Shown one piece after another: positions 51,939 to 60,702 of a DNA stretch of 64,000 bases (position 1 is its first letter; each line of letters starts with the position of its first letter). This stretch comes from Bin5 sp965200685 (GTDB taxonomy: Bacteria; Chloroflexota; Anaerolineae; Caldilineales; Caldilineaceae): NCBI GenBank assembly GCA_965200685.1, contig OZ241379.1, forward strand, positions 3,844,001 to 3,908,000, in the 5' to 3' direction. A program made the position numbers and the translations under genes. Below the pieces are notes generated by a model. That model did no database searches. It was not told the origin of the DNA and was given only the letters and a program-made list of their open reading frames with translations.

Positions 51939-53669
51939 ATGACAACCACGAACAACACCCTCTACTTCGGCGACAACTTGGACATCCTGCGGCAATATGT
52001 CGCGGATGAAAGCGTTGACCTGATCTACCTGGACCCGCCCTTCAATTCCAATGCCACTTACAATGTGTTGTTTCAAGAGAAGAGCGGCCAACAGTCGGCT
52101 GCACAGATTACGGCTTTTGATGATACATGGCATTGGGGCATGGAATCCGAATACGCCTATCATGCTGTCGTTACGGACGGGCCTCAAGCCTTAGCGAATT
52201 TGCTACAGGCCATGCGCGCCTTCCTGGGCCAGAACGACATGATGGCCTATCTGACCATGATGGCCCAGCGCATGTGTGCGCTACACCGGGTCCTCAAGCC
52301 GACGGGTAGTATCTACCTCCACTGCGACCCGAGCGCAAGCCACTACCTCAAATTGCTGCTGGATGCGGTTTTCGGTGCAAAGAACTTTCGAAGTGAAATC
52401 ATATGGAGAAGGACCAACGCTCACAATAAAATCACCAAACAATATGGTCCGATTCACGACACCATCTTTTTTTATACAAAATCAGAGAAATTCACATTTC
52501 ACCCAAGCACTCGCCCTTATACAAAGGCATACATTGAAGGCAGATTCACACGTAAAGATAAACATGGGAGATACCAGACAAACTATCTCACTGGGCCAGG
52601 CCGAAGATTTGGAGAAAGTGGACAACCTTGGCAAGGGTTTGATCCCTCATCGGTGAACCGACATTGGGCAATACCCAAGTCAATGAAGCGGTTCTTATCA
52701 GATGAAGGGCAGGGTATGAGTAGCATCGAGCAGCTAGATGCTCTCTATGAACAAGACTTGATTGTGCTTCCTACAAAAAGCGGCGGGCAGCCTATGTACA
52801 AACAATATATCGGTGACGGCGTACCGTACCAAGATATTTGGGCTTATCAGCCAAATACAAAGGGCGTTCTTTACAACTCACAAGAGTGTATTGATGAGGA
52901 TGTGAAATATTTAGAAAGTGAAGATGAAAAAATTGGATACCAGACGCAGAAGCCTGAAGGGCTTCTGGAACGCATCATCAATACCAGCAGTAATGAAGGC
53001 GACGTGGTACTGGATCCCTTCTGCGGCTGTGGCACGACAATCGCAGTGGCCGAACGCCTCAAGCGTAGCTGGATCGGCATTGATGTGACCCATCTCGCCA
53101 TCACTCTCATCCGCCATCGCCTGCATGACTCTTTCGGCGAGGACCTGCGCCCCTATCAACTCATCGGCGACCCCAAAGACCTACACAGTGCCCACTCCTT
53201 AGCACAGCACGACCGCTATCAGTTTGAATGGTGGGCCTTGGGCCTCGTGGATGCCAGACCAGCCCAAGACAAGCGCAAAGGTGCAGATGCGGGCATTGAT
53301 GGCTATATCAATTTCTTCGATGACAACAGCGGCCAGGCCAAACGGGTGATCGTTCAGGTCAAAAGTGGAAACGTCAGCGTCTCACAGATCCGGGACCTCA
53401 AGGGCGTCTTAGCGCGTGAGAAGGCCGCCATCGGGCTGTTCATCACCCTGAAACCATCCACAGGCCCCATGCGGAAAGAGGCAGCCGCGGCCGGCTTCTA
53501 CCAACCGAGCCATTTCCTGGACCACACGTTCCCCCGGGTGCAGATTTTCACTATTGAGGAGTTGCTCTACGGTACCCAGGCACAGTACCCGCGCTTTGCG
53601 CCCCAAGCTACCTTCCGACAGGCACCTCGTCGCCTACGTGAACAGAGTACACAGGCACAGATGATTTGA
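51939..53669 (+). CDS. MR1: fused DNA methyltransferase and Mrr-like nuclease
   Basis: A 576-residue single-chain methyltransferase-nuclease. It is a beta-class methyltransferase: motif IV LDPPFNS (31-37) comes first, then SIYLHCDPSASHYLKLLLDA, a target-recognition region (~150-340), then YQTQKPEGLLERI and motif I DPFCGCGTTIAVAERLKRSW (~359). From ~440 a PD-(D/E)XK domain of the Mrr type follows: KRKGADAGIDGYINFFDD with the catalytic-type Asp, and RVIVQVKSGNVSVSQIRDL with Q-x-K. Methylation and cleavage probably share one recognition domain. MR1 alone has a strong AGGAGG ribosome site; the frame extends 45 nt upstream without meaning. Its recognition region (EIIWRRTNAHNKITKQYG onward) is unique among the five. 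Confidence 0.9.
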   Translation: MTTTNNTLYFGDNLDILRQYVADESVDLIYLDPPFNSNATYNVLFQEKSGQQSAAQITAFDDTWHWGMESEYAYHAVVTDGPQALANLLQAMRAFLGQNDMMAYLTMMAQRMCALHRVLKPTGSIYLHCDPSASHYLKLLLDAVFGAKNFRSEIIWRRTNAHNKITKQYGPIHDTIFFYTKSEKFTFHPSTRPYTKAYIEGRFTRKDKHGRYQTNYLTGPGRRFGESGQPWQGFDPSSVNRHWAIPKSMKRFLSDEGQGMSSIEQLDALYEQDLIVLPTKSGGQPMYKQYIGDGVPYQDIWAYQPNTKGVLYNSQECIDEDVKYLESEDEKIGYQTQKPEGLLERIINTSSNEGDVVLDPFCGCGTTIAVAERLKRSWIGIDVTHLAITLIRHRLHDSFGEDLRPYQLIGDPKDLHSAHSLAQHDRYQFEWWALGLVDARPAQDKRKGADAGIDGYINFFDDNSGQAKRVIVQVKSGNVSVSQIRDLKGVLAREKAAIGLFITLKPSTGPMRKEAAAAGFYQPSHFLDHTFPRVQIFTIEELLYGTQAQYPRFAPQATFRQAPRRLREQSTQAQMI

Positions 53670-53697
53670 GCTTGGGGCAAGGCAATGCGGTAACAAA

Positions 53698-53718
53698 GAC
53701 AAAATTTTCTGTGCCAAA
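53698..53718 (+). repeat. Half copy of the palindromic element (right end) before MR2
   Basis: GA plus CAAAATTTTCTGTGCCAAA, inside the 70-bp MR1-MR2 spacer and 21 nt before the MR2 ATG. The same 70-bp spacer, almost base for base, separates MR2/MR3 and MR3/MR4. Confidence 0.85.
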
Positions 53719-53739
53719 TCGGATAGAGACAGCAAAGCC

Positions 53740-55191
53740 ATGACAACCACAAACAACAAACTCTACTTCGGCGACAACTTGGACATCCTGCGGCAATATG
53801 TCGCGGATGAAAGCGTTGACCTGATCTACCTCGACCCGCCCTTCAATTCCAATGCCACTTACAATGTGTTGTTTCAAGAGAAGAGCGGCCAACAGTCGGC
53901 TGCACAGATTACGGCTTTTGATGATACATGGCATTGGGGCATGGAATCCGAATACGCCTACCATGCTGTCGTTACGGACGGGCCTCAAGCCTTAGCGAAT
54001 TTGCTACAGGCTATGCGCGCCTTCCTGGGCCAGAACGACATGATGGCCTATCTGACCATGATGGCGCAGCGCATGTGTGAGCTACACCGGGTCCTCAAGC
54101 CGACGGGTAGTATCTACCTCCACTGCGACCCGAGCGCAAGCCATTATCTGAAGTTACTGCTCGATGCTGTGTTTGGCAGCACAAACTTCAAAAATGAAAT
54201 CGTATGGTGCTATAAATCAGGCGGAGCAAGTCCAAAACGACATTTCAGCCGCAAGCATGATACGATTTTCTTCTATACGTGCAGCAACTCCTACAACTTC
54301 AATCGGCAACAGGAAAAGTCATACAACAGAGACAGGAAACCTTATCGCTTTCAAGGTGTTGCGGAATTTGAGGACGAGGAGGGTTGGTACACTCTCGTGG
54401 GGATGAAGGACTATTGGAACATTGATATGGTTGGGCGTACTAGCGCAGAACGACTCGGCTACCCTACACAGAAGCCGGAAGCCTTGTTGGAACGCATTAT
54501 TACCGCCAGCAGCAACGAAGGCGATGTGGTACTGGATCCCTTCTGCGGCTGTGGCCCGACAATCGCAGTGGCCGAACGCCTCAAGCGTAGCTGGATCGGC
54601 ATTGATGTGACCCATCTCGCCATCACTCTCATCCGCCATCGCTTGCATGACTCTTTCGGCCAAGACCTGCGCCCCTATCAACTCATCGGCGACCCCAAAG
54701 ACCTGCCCAGTGCCCACTCCTTAGCACAACACGACCGCTATCAGTTTGAATGGTGGGCCTTGGGGTTAGTGGATGCCAGACCAGCCCAAGACAAGCGCAA
54801 AGGCGCAGATGCGGGCATTGATGGCTATATCAATTTCTTTGATGACAACAGCGGCCAGGCCAAACGGGTGATCGTTCAGGTCAAAAGTGGAAACGTCAGC
54901 GTCTCACAGATCCGGGACCTCAAGGGCGTCTTAGCGCGTGAGAAGGCCGCCATCGGGCTGTTCATCACCCTGAAACCACCCACAGGCCCCATGCGGAAAG
55001 AGGCAGCCGCGGCCGGCTTCTACCAACCGAGCCATTTCCTGGACCACACGTTCCCCCACTTGCAGATTCTCACCATTGAGGAGTTGCTCTGCGGTACCCA
55101 GGCCCAGTACCCGCGCTTTGCGCCCCAAGCTACCTTCCGACAGGCACCTCGTCGCCTACGTGAACAGAGTATACAGGCACAGATGATTTGA
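53740..55191 (+). CDS. MR2: fused DNA methyltransferase and Mrr-like nuclease, short recognition region
   Basis: A 483-residue paralogue of MR1. The first ~148 residues are almost identical to MR1 and everything after motif I is almost identical to all copies. The central region is ~95 residues shorter and different: EIVWCYKSGGASPKRHFSRK, HDTIFFYTCSNSYNFN, WYTLVGMKDYWNIDMVG, then the shared YPTQKPEALLERI. This short form is itself common among N4/N6 DNA methyltransferases, so it need not be a deletion. Motif I reads DPFCGCGPTIA (266-276): Pro273 replaces the Thr of MR1 (Thr/Gly-rich SAM loop), which could weaken cofactor binding. No Shine-Dalgarno; the start is set by alignment to MR1. Nuclease residues (GIDGYI, VQVKSG) are intact. 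Confidence 0.88.
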   Translation: MTTTNNKLYFGDNLDILRQYVADESVDLIYLDPPFNSNATYNVLFQEKSGQQSAAQITAFDDTWHWGMESEYAYHAVVTDGPQALANLLQAMRAFLGQNDMMAYLTMMAQRMCELHRVLKPTGSIYLHCDPSASHYLKLLLDAVFGSTNFKNEIVWCYKSGGASPKRHFSRKHDTIFFYTCSNSYNFNRQQEKSYNRDRKPYRFQGVAEFEDEEGWYTLVGMKDYWNIDMVGRTSAERLGYPTQKPEALLERIITASSNEGDVVLDPFCGCGPTIAVAERLKRSWIGIDVTHLAITLIRHRLHDSFGQDLRPYQLIGDPKDLPSAHSLAQHDRYQFEWWALGLVDARPAQDKRKGADAGIDGYINFFDDNSGQAKRVIVQVKSGNVSVSQIRDLKGVLAREKAAIGLFITLKPPTGPMRKEAAAAGFYQPSHFLDHTFPHLQILTIEELLCGTQAQYPRFAPQATFRQAPRRLREQSIQAQMI

Positions 55192-55219
55192 GCTTGGGGC
55201 AAGGCAATGCGGTAACAAA

Positions 55220-55240
55220 GACAAAATTTTCTGTGCCAAA
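55220..55240 (+). repeat. Half copy of the palindromic element (right end) before MR3
   Basis: Identical in sequence and position (21 nt before the ATG) to the copy before MR2, in the second 70-bp spacer. Confidence 0.85.
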
Positions 55241-55261
55241 TCGGATAGAGACAGCAAAGCC

Positions 55262-56983
55262 ATGACAACCACAAACAACAAACTCTACTTCGGCGACAAC
55301 TTGGACATCCTGCGGCAATATGTCGCGGATGAAAGCGTTGACCTGATCTACCTCGACCCGCCCTTCAATTCTAAAGCTACTTATAATGTGCTGTTTCAAG
55401 AGAAGAGCGGCCAACAGTCGGCTGCACAGATTACGGCTTTTGATGATACATGGCATTGGGGAGCGGAATCTGAAGCCACCTACCATGAGGTGGTTACGAA
55501 CGGACCGAAGTCCTTAGGCGACCTGCTCCAAGCTATGCGCGCCTTCCTAGGACAGAATAACATGATGGCCTATCTGACCATGATGGCACCCCGGCTCGTT
55601 GAACTACATCGTGTCTTAAAAGAGACAGGTAGTATCTATCTGCATTGCGATGATACCGCCTGTCACTATATCAAACTTCTGATGGATGCGATCTTTGGTA
55701 CTACTGCTTACCGCAATCACATCGTTTGGCGACGCGCTACATCCCATAATGACCCCAGCCGTTTCGGGCGCATCACCGACCACATTCTCTTTTATGCAAA
55801 GGGCAACAATCCCTATTGGGATGGCTACGCTGCTGCAACACATAAATCCGCTGAAGAACGACAGAAAGCCTATCCTTCCAAAGATGAACGGGGCTATTAT
55901 CGGACGGCCGACCTGACGGGCCCATTGCATGGGGCTGCCAAAGGTGTACCGAGCACACTTCCCTGGCACGGGTATGATGTCCATGCCATGGGGCGTTGCT
56001 GGTCCCCGCCCAAAACAGGAACATATGCCCGCTATATTGACGAACATCTGCTGCCAGGCTATCTGCAGATAGAGGGCGTTCATGCGCGGCTTGACGCATT
56101 GGACAACGCCGGCCTCATTCATCATCCCCAAAAGGGAAAATGGCCCGGCTTGAAACGTTATGCCAGCGCAGACCAAGGAACGCCCCCGCAGAACCTGATT
56201 TTGGACCCTATCGGTTTTACGAACTACAACAAGGGCCAGGAATACCTGGGCTACCCTACGCAAAAACCCCTTGGCTTATTGGAGAAGATCATCAAGGTGA
56301 GTTCTGCAGAAGGCGACGTGGTTCTCGATCCCTTCTGCGGCTGTGGCACGGCTATCGCGGCCGCCGAACGCCTCAACCGTAGCTGGATCGGCATTGATGT
56401 CACCCATCTCGCCATCACTCTCATCCGCCATCGCCTGCATGACTCTTTCGGCGAAGACCTGCGCCCCTATCAACTCATCGGCGACCCCAAAGACCTGCCC
56501 AGTGCCCACTCCTTAGCACAACACGACCGCTATCAGTTTGAATGGTGGGCCTTGGGCCTCGTGGATGCCAGACCAGCCCAGGATAAGCGCAAAGGTGCAG
56601 ATGCGGGCATTGATGGCTATATCAATTTCTTCGATGACAACAGCGGCCAGGCCAAACGGGTGATCGTTCAGGTCAAAAGTGGGAACGTCAGCGTCTCACA
56701 GATCCGGGACCTCAAGGGCGTCTTAGCGCGTGAGAAGGCCGCCATCGGGCTGTTCATCACCCTGAAACCATCCACAGGCCCCATGCGGAAAGAGGCAGCC
56801 GCGGCCGGCTTCTACCAACCGAGCCATTTCCTAGACCACACGTTCCCCCGGGTGCAGATTCTCACTATTGAGGAGTTGCTCGGCGGCACCCAGGCCCAGT
56901 ACCCGCGCTTTGCGCCCCAAGCTACCTTCCGACAGGCACCTCGTCACCTACGTGAACAGAGTATACAGGCACAGATGATTTGA
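55262..56983 (+). CDS. MR3: fused DNA methyltransferase and Mrr-like nuclease
   Basis: A 573-residue paralogue. Motif IV LDPPFNS (31-37), motif I DPFCGCGTAIAAAERLNRSW (356-375), nuclease GADAGIDGYINF (445-456) and VQVKSG (469-474), with Gln470/Lys472 in the usual E/Q-x-K place. From ~67 to ~350 it differs from MR1 and MR2 but is nearly identical to MR4 and MR5: EVVTNGPKSLGDLLQ, APRLVELHRVLKETGSIYLH, CDDTACHYIKLL, recognition region HIVWRRATSHNDPSRFGRIT to NYNKGQEYLGYPTQKP. It is distinguished from its sisters by RTADLTGPLHGAAKG (214-228) and GRCWSPP. No Shine-Dalgarno. It lies 70 nt after MR2. Confidence 0.9.
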   Translation: MTTTNNKLYFGDNLDILRQYVADESVDLIYLDPPFNSKATYNVLFQEKSGQQSAAQITAFDDTWHWGAESEATYHEVVTNGPKSLGDLLQAMRAFLGQNNMMAYLTMMAPRLVELHRVLKETGSIYLHCDDTACHYIKLLMDAIFGTTAYRNHIVWRRATSHNDPSRFGRITDHILFYAKGNNPYWDGYAAATHKSAEERQKAYPSKDERGYYRTADLTGPLHGAAKGVPSTLPWHGYDVHAMGRCWSPPKTGTYARYIDEHLLPGYLQIEGVHARLDALDNAGLIHHPQKGKWPGLKRYASADQGTPPQNLILDPIGFTNYNKGQEYLGYPTQKPLGLLEKIIKVSSAEGDVVLDPFCGCGTAIAAAERLNRSWIGIDVTHLAITLIRHRLHDSFGEDLRPYQLIGDPKDLPSAHSLAQHDRYQFEWWALGLVDARPAQDKRKGADAGIDGYINFFDDNSGQAKRVIVQVKSGNVSVSQIRDLKGVLAREKAAIGLFITLKPSTGPMRKEAAAAGFYQPSHFLDHTFPRVQILTIEELLGGTQAQYPRFAPQATFRQAPRHLREQSIQAQMI

Positions 56984-57011
56984 GCTTGGGGCAAGGCAAT
57001 GCGGTAACAAA

Positions 57012-57032
57012 GACAAAATTTTCTGTGCCAAA
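57012..57032 (+). repeat. Half copy of the palindromic element (right end) before MR4
   Basis: Third identical copy, 21 nt before the MR4 ATG; the spacer has one base change (AATCAG for AATCGG). Confidence 0.85.
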
Positions 57033-57053
57033 TCAGATAGAGACAGCAAAGCC

Positions 57054-58775
57054 ATGACAACCACAAACAACACCCTCTACTTCGGCGACAACCTCAACAT
57101 CTTGCGGCAATATGTCGCGGATGAAAGCGTTGACCTGATCTACCTCGACCCGCCCTTCAATTCTAAAGCTACTTATAATGTGCTGTTTCAAGAGAAGAGC
57201 GGCCAACAGTCGGCTGCACAGATTACGGCCTTTGATGATACATGGCAATGGGGAGCGGAATCTGAAGCCACCTACCATGAGGTGGTTACGAACGGACCGA
57301 AGTCCTTAGGCGACCTGCTCCAAGCTATGCGCGCCTTCCTAGGGCAGAATAACATGATGGCCTATCTGACCATGATGGCACCCCGGCTCGTTGAACTACA
57401 TCGTGTCTTAAAAGAGACAGGTAGTATCTATCTACATTGCGATGATACCGCCTGTCACTATATCAAACTTCTGATGGATGCGATCTTTGGTACTACTGCT
57501 TATCGCAATCACATCGTTTGGCGACGCGCTACATCCCATAATGACCCCAGCCGTTTCGGGCGCATCACCGACCACATTCTCTTTTACGCAAAGGGCAACA
57601 ATCCCTATTGGGATGGCTACGCTGCCGCAACGCATAAATCCGCTGAAGAACGACAGAAAGCCTATCCTTCCAAAGATGAACGGGGCTATTATCGGTCAGA
57701 CAATCTGACAGGGCCATCGTCTGGTGCTGCCAGAGGTGCGCCGAGCACACTTCCCTGGCACGGGTATGATGTCCATGCTATGGGGCGTCACTGGTCCCCG
57801 CCCAAAACAGGATCATACGCCCGCTATATTGACGAACATCTGCTGCCAGGCTATCTGCAGATAGAGGGCGTTCATGCGCGGCTTGACGCGCTGGACAACG
57901 CCGGCCTCATTCATCATCCCCAAAAAGGAAAATGGCCGGGCTTGAAACGTTATGCCAGCGCAGACCAAGGAACGCCCCCGCAGAACTTGATTTTGGAACC
58001 TATCGGTTTTACAAACTACAACAAGGGCCAGGAATACCTGGGCTACCCTACGCAAAAACCCCTTGGCTTATTGGAGAAGATCATCAAGGTGAGTTCTGCA
58101 GAAGGCGACGTGGTTCTCGATCCCTTCTGCGGCTGTGGCACAGCTATCGCGGCCGCCGAACGCCTCAACCGTAGCTGGATCGGCATTGATGTCACCCATC
58201 TCGCCATCACTCTCATCCGCCATCGCCTGCATGATTATTTCGGCGAAGACCTGCGCCCCTATCAACTCATCGGCGACCCCAAAGACCTACACAGTGCCCA
58301 CTCCTTAGCACAACACGACCGCTATCAGTTTGAATGGTGGGCCTTGGGCCTCGTGGATGCCAGACCAGCCCAGGATAAGCGCAAAGGCGCAGATGCGGGC
58401 ATTGATGGCTACATCAACTTCTTTGATGACAACAGCGGCCAGGCCAAACGGGTGATCGTTCAGGTCAAAAGTGGAAACGTCAGCGTCTCACAGATCCGGG
58501 ACCTCAAGGGCGTCTTAGCGCGTGAGAAGGCCGCCATCGGGCTGTTCATCACCCTGAAACCGCCCACAGGCCCCATGCGGAAAGAGGCGGCCGCGGCCGG
58601 CTTCTACCAACCGAGCCATTTCCTAGACCACACGTTCCCCCGGGTGCAGATTCTCACCATTGAGGAGTTGCTCTGCGGCACCCAGGCCCAGTACCCGCGC
58701 TTTGCGCCCCAAGCTACCTTCCGACAGGCACCTCGTCGCCTACGTGAACAGAGTATACAGGCACAGATGATTTGA
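57054..58775 (+). CDS. MR4: fused DNA methyltransferase and Mrr-like nuclease
   Basis: A 573-residue near-twin of MR3. All methyltransferase and nuclease motifs are as in MR3. Differences cluster in one patch of the recognition region: RSDNLTGPSSGAARGAP against RTADLTGPLHGAAKGVP (214-230), GRHWSPPKTGSYARY against GRCWSPPKTGTYARY (244-258), plus NLNILRQ near the start and HDYFGED after motif I. If these residues contact DNA, MR4 may read a different or relaxed site. The 22 nt after its stop still match the 70-bp spacer (GCTTGGGGCAAGGCAATGCG), then the sequence switches to the ATPase module. Confidence 0.9.
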   Translation: MTTTNNTLYFGDNLNILRQYVADESVDLIYLDPPFNSKATYNVLFQEKSGQQSAAQITAFDDTWQWGAESEATYHEVVTNGPKSLGDLLQAMRAFLGQNNMMAYLTMMAPRLVELHRVLKETGSIYLHCDDTACHYIKLLMDAIFGTTAYRNHIVWRRATSHNDPSRFGRITDHILFYAKGNNPYWDGYAAATHKSAEERQKAYPSKDERGYYRSDNLTGPSSGAARGAPSTLPWHGYDVHAMGRHWSPPKTGSYARYIDEHLLPGYLQIEGVHARLDALDNAGLIHHPQKGKWPGLKRYASADQGTPPQNLILEPIGFTNYNKGQEYLGYPTQKPLGLLEKIIKVSSAEGDVVLDPFCGCGTAIAAAERLNRSWIGIDVTHLAITLIRHRLHDYFGEDLRPYQLIGDPKDLHSAHSLAQHDRYQFEWWALGLVDARPAQDKRKGADAGIDGYINFFDDNSGQAKRVIVQVKSGNVSVSQIRDLKGVLAREKAAIGLFITLKPPTGPMRKEAAAAGFYQPSHFLDHTFPRVQILTIEELLCGTQAQYPRFAPQATFRQAPRRLREQSIQAQMI

Positions 58776-58841
58776 GCTTGGGGCAAGGCAATGCGGTACA
58801 ATAGCAGAAACGACAAGCCCTTCCTTTCGACAAAGCGGCCA

Positions 58842-60083
58842 ATGATGACAATTACTAAGATTAGAATTTCAAATTTCAAGAGTTTCGATGACCAATGTAT
58901 TGCGTTGAACGATTTCAACCTATTGGTCGGGTCCAATGCGTCAGGGAAATCCAACCTTGTTCAAGCCTTCCAATTTCTGCGGGACATCGTTACCCATGGA
59001 TTGGAAGATGCGATTTCGCTGCAGGGCGGGGTAAAGTATCTGCGGAATGTAAAGATCGCGAACACTCGACCACTTTCCTTTCACGTGGTTGTTCAGCCTC
59101 ACATGATTATCCACCCCTTATCTCTTGGCAATGGTCAAGGCACAAATACAGTTCGCCAAGTCAAGATTCATACATTCGATTATGAATTTTCTTTGAAATT
59201 TCATAAAAGAGGATCTGGATATACTATTGAGCAAGATAGAATGACTTTGACCTATGAGGATTCTGTCAGTGATGATGAGAAATTGACTGATTCAGCTAAA
59301 CTAACAATCGAAAATTCTGCAGGCAAATTGCGAATAAGCTCAACATCCTCCGACAGAGGACCTTTATCTGTATTAAGGGACCAGACCATTCAGATTCCTA
59401 AGAAGACTCTCTTGATAGAGACCCCATTTGCTTACATTACTTATGCGGGAGCAGTTTTGAATTGGGTTCAAGAAATCGGCATCTATGATTTTGATCCGAA
59501 ATTGTCCAAGCGTGCCATACCTATTGCTGGTCGGTCAGGATTGGAGATGGATGGTAGCAATCTAGCCATCGTACTCAACAATGTAATCAGCGATAAAGAG
59601 AAGAGACGCTCTTTTTTGAATTTATTCCGAGACCTACTGCCATTCATAGACAGTCTAGGTGTGGAAAGGGGAGTGAACAGATCGATATTCTTCAAGCTAC
59701 GTGAGAAATATTCTAAGGATGACCTGCCATCCTTCTTGATCTCTGATGGTACCGTCAACATTATCGCTCTACTCATCGCGCTCTACTTTCAGCAGAAACC
59801 ATTCGCCATCATTGAAGAACCGGAAAGGAATATCCATCCGTATTTGATCTCCAAGCTGATGGACATGTTCCGGGAGGCATCCCAGCAGAAACAGATTCTA
59901 GCCACAACCCACAATCCAGAAATGGTAAAACAGGCAGATTTGGAGAATCTCCTGCTCGTCACCAGAGACAAGGAGGGGTTTTCCCAGATCGCCAGGCCCG
60001 CAGACAGTGAGCAGGTCAGAATCTTTTTGAAAAATGAAATAGGCATTGACGAGTTATTTGTAGACAATCTTCTAGGTATATAG
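58842..60083 (+). CDS. AAA-type (OLD/AAA_15/21-like) ATPase, probable defence component
   Basis: A 413-residue ABC-like AAA ATPase. It opens ITKIRISNFKSFDDQCIALN, with Walker A LVGSNASGKSNLVQAFQFL, a ~230-residue helical insertion, then ISDGTVNIIALLIALYFQQK, Walker B AIIEEPERNIHPYLISKLMD and the switch HNPEMVKQADLENLLLV. It resembles OLD-family ATPases that have lost the C-terminal TOPRIM domain; a TOPRIM-like protein is instead encoded 2 nt downstream. This split layout is shared by systems such as PARIS (AriA/AriB), but identity with any named system is not established. ATG-ATG at the start; no ribosome site. Codon use looks more A/T-rich than in the MR genes, consistent with separate acquisition. 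Confidence 0.85.
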   Translation: MMTITKIRISNFKSFDDQCIALNDFNLLVGSNASGKSNLVQAFQFLRDIVTHGLEDAISLQGGVKYLRNVKIANTRPLSFHVVVQPHMIIHPLSLGNGQGTNTVRQVKIHTFDYEFSLKFHKRGSGYTIEQDRMTLTYEDSVSDDEKLTDSAKLTIENSAGKLRISSTSSDRGPLSVLRDQTIQIPKKTLLIETPFAYITYAGAVLNWVQEIGIYDFDPKLSKRAIPIAGRSGLEMDGSNLAIVLNNVISDKEKRRSFLNLFRDLLPFIDSLGVERGVNRSIFFKLREKYSKDDLPSFLISDGTVNIIALLIALYFQQKPFAIIEEPERNIHPYLISKLMDMFREASQQKQILATTHNPEMVKQADLENLLLVTRDKEGFSQIARPADSEQVRIFLKNEIGIDELFVDNLLGI

Positions 60084-60085
60084 CA

Positions 60086-60637
60086 TTGGCTTATCAAAGG
60101 CTCGTTATTTTTGTGGAAGGAAACGATGATGAAAGGTTTTTTAGTCGTGTACTTACGCCTATGTATGAACAAAATTATGATTACGTTCAATGTTGGGAAT
60201 ATAGCCAGAAAACGAAGAACAAGGTAGAGAGTTTCCTAGAAAGTATCAAGGAGATGAATGCCGATTACATTTTTGTGGCAGACATGGATGAGTCTCCTTG
60301 TGTGACAGCCAGGAAAGCTCAAATTACATCCATGTATAAAAATTTAACTGCGGACCGCATTCTGATTGTGTGTCGGGAGATAGAAAGTTGGTATCTCGCT
60401 GGTCTCAATGATGATGGTTGTCAGCAACTAAGAATTTCGGCAGATCTCAACAACACAGACCATATCTCCAAAGAAAAATTTGATGTCATAAGGCCACAAG
60501 TCTTCTCAAGGAGAGATTTCATGCTAGAGATCATGACTATATTTGATCAAGAGACGGCGCAGGCCCAAAACTCATCCTTTCGCTACTGTATGCAGAACAG
60601 GAAGTGGAACAAACCACTTTGGCACGAGAAATTTTGA
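60086..60637 (+). CDS. TOPRIM-like protein paired with the AAA ATPase
   Basis: A 183-residue protein. The N-terminal RLVIFVEGNDDERFF gives the TOPRIM Glu and YIFVADMDESP the D-x-D pair; REIESWYLAGL follows, a motif I associate with TOPRIM/DUF4435-like partners of AAA ATPases. Metal-dependent nuclease or nicking activity is therefore plausible. The start is TTG, 2 nt after the ATPase stop, and no better start exists before the conserved strand, so translation is probably coupled. The last residues PLWHEKF and the stop come from the left end of the palindromic repeat element. Confidence 0.75.
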   Translation: MAYQRLVIFVEGNDDERFFSRVLTPMYEQNYDYVQCWEYSQKTKNKVESFLESIKEMNADYIFVADMDESPCVTARKAQITSMYKNLTADRILIVCREIESWYLAGLNDDGCQQLRISADLNNTDHISKEKFDVIRPQVFSRRDFMLEIMTIFDQETAQAQNSSFRYCMQNRKWNKPLWHEKF

Positions 60638-60681
60638 CAGAAGAAATAGAGGTAACTAAAGACAAAATTTTCTGTGCCAAA
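60618..60681 (+). repeat. Complete 64-bp imperfect palindromic repeat element before MR5
   Basis: Begins TTTGGCACGAGAAATTTTG and ends CAAAATTTTCTGTGCCAAA, with AGGTAACTAAA near the right end, which matches the GGTAACAAA of the MR spacers. It overlaps the 3' end of the TOPRIM gene and lies 21 nt before the MR5 ATG. Orientation relative to transcription is the same as at 37527-37587. Confidence 0.85.
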
Positions 60682-60702
60682 TCGGATAGAGACAGCAAAG
60701 CC

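Noticed and set aside
60604..60702. Upstream extension of the MR5 frame
   Set aside because: It runs through the repeat element into the TOPRIM gene; all other MR proteins begin at MTTTNN.
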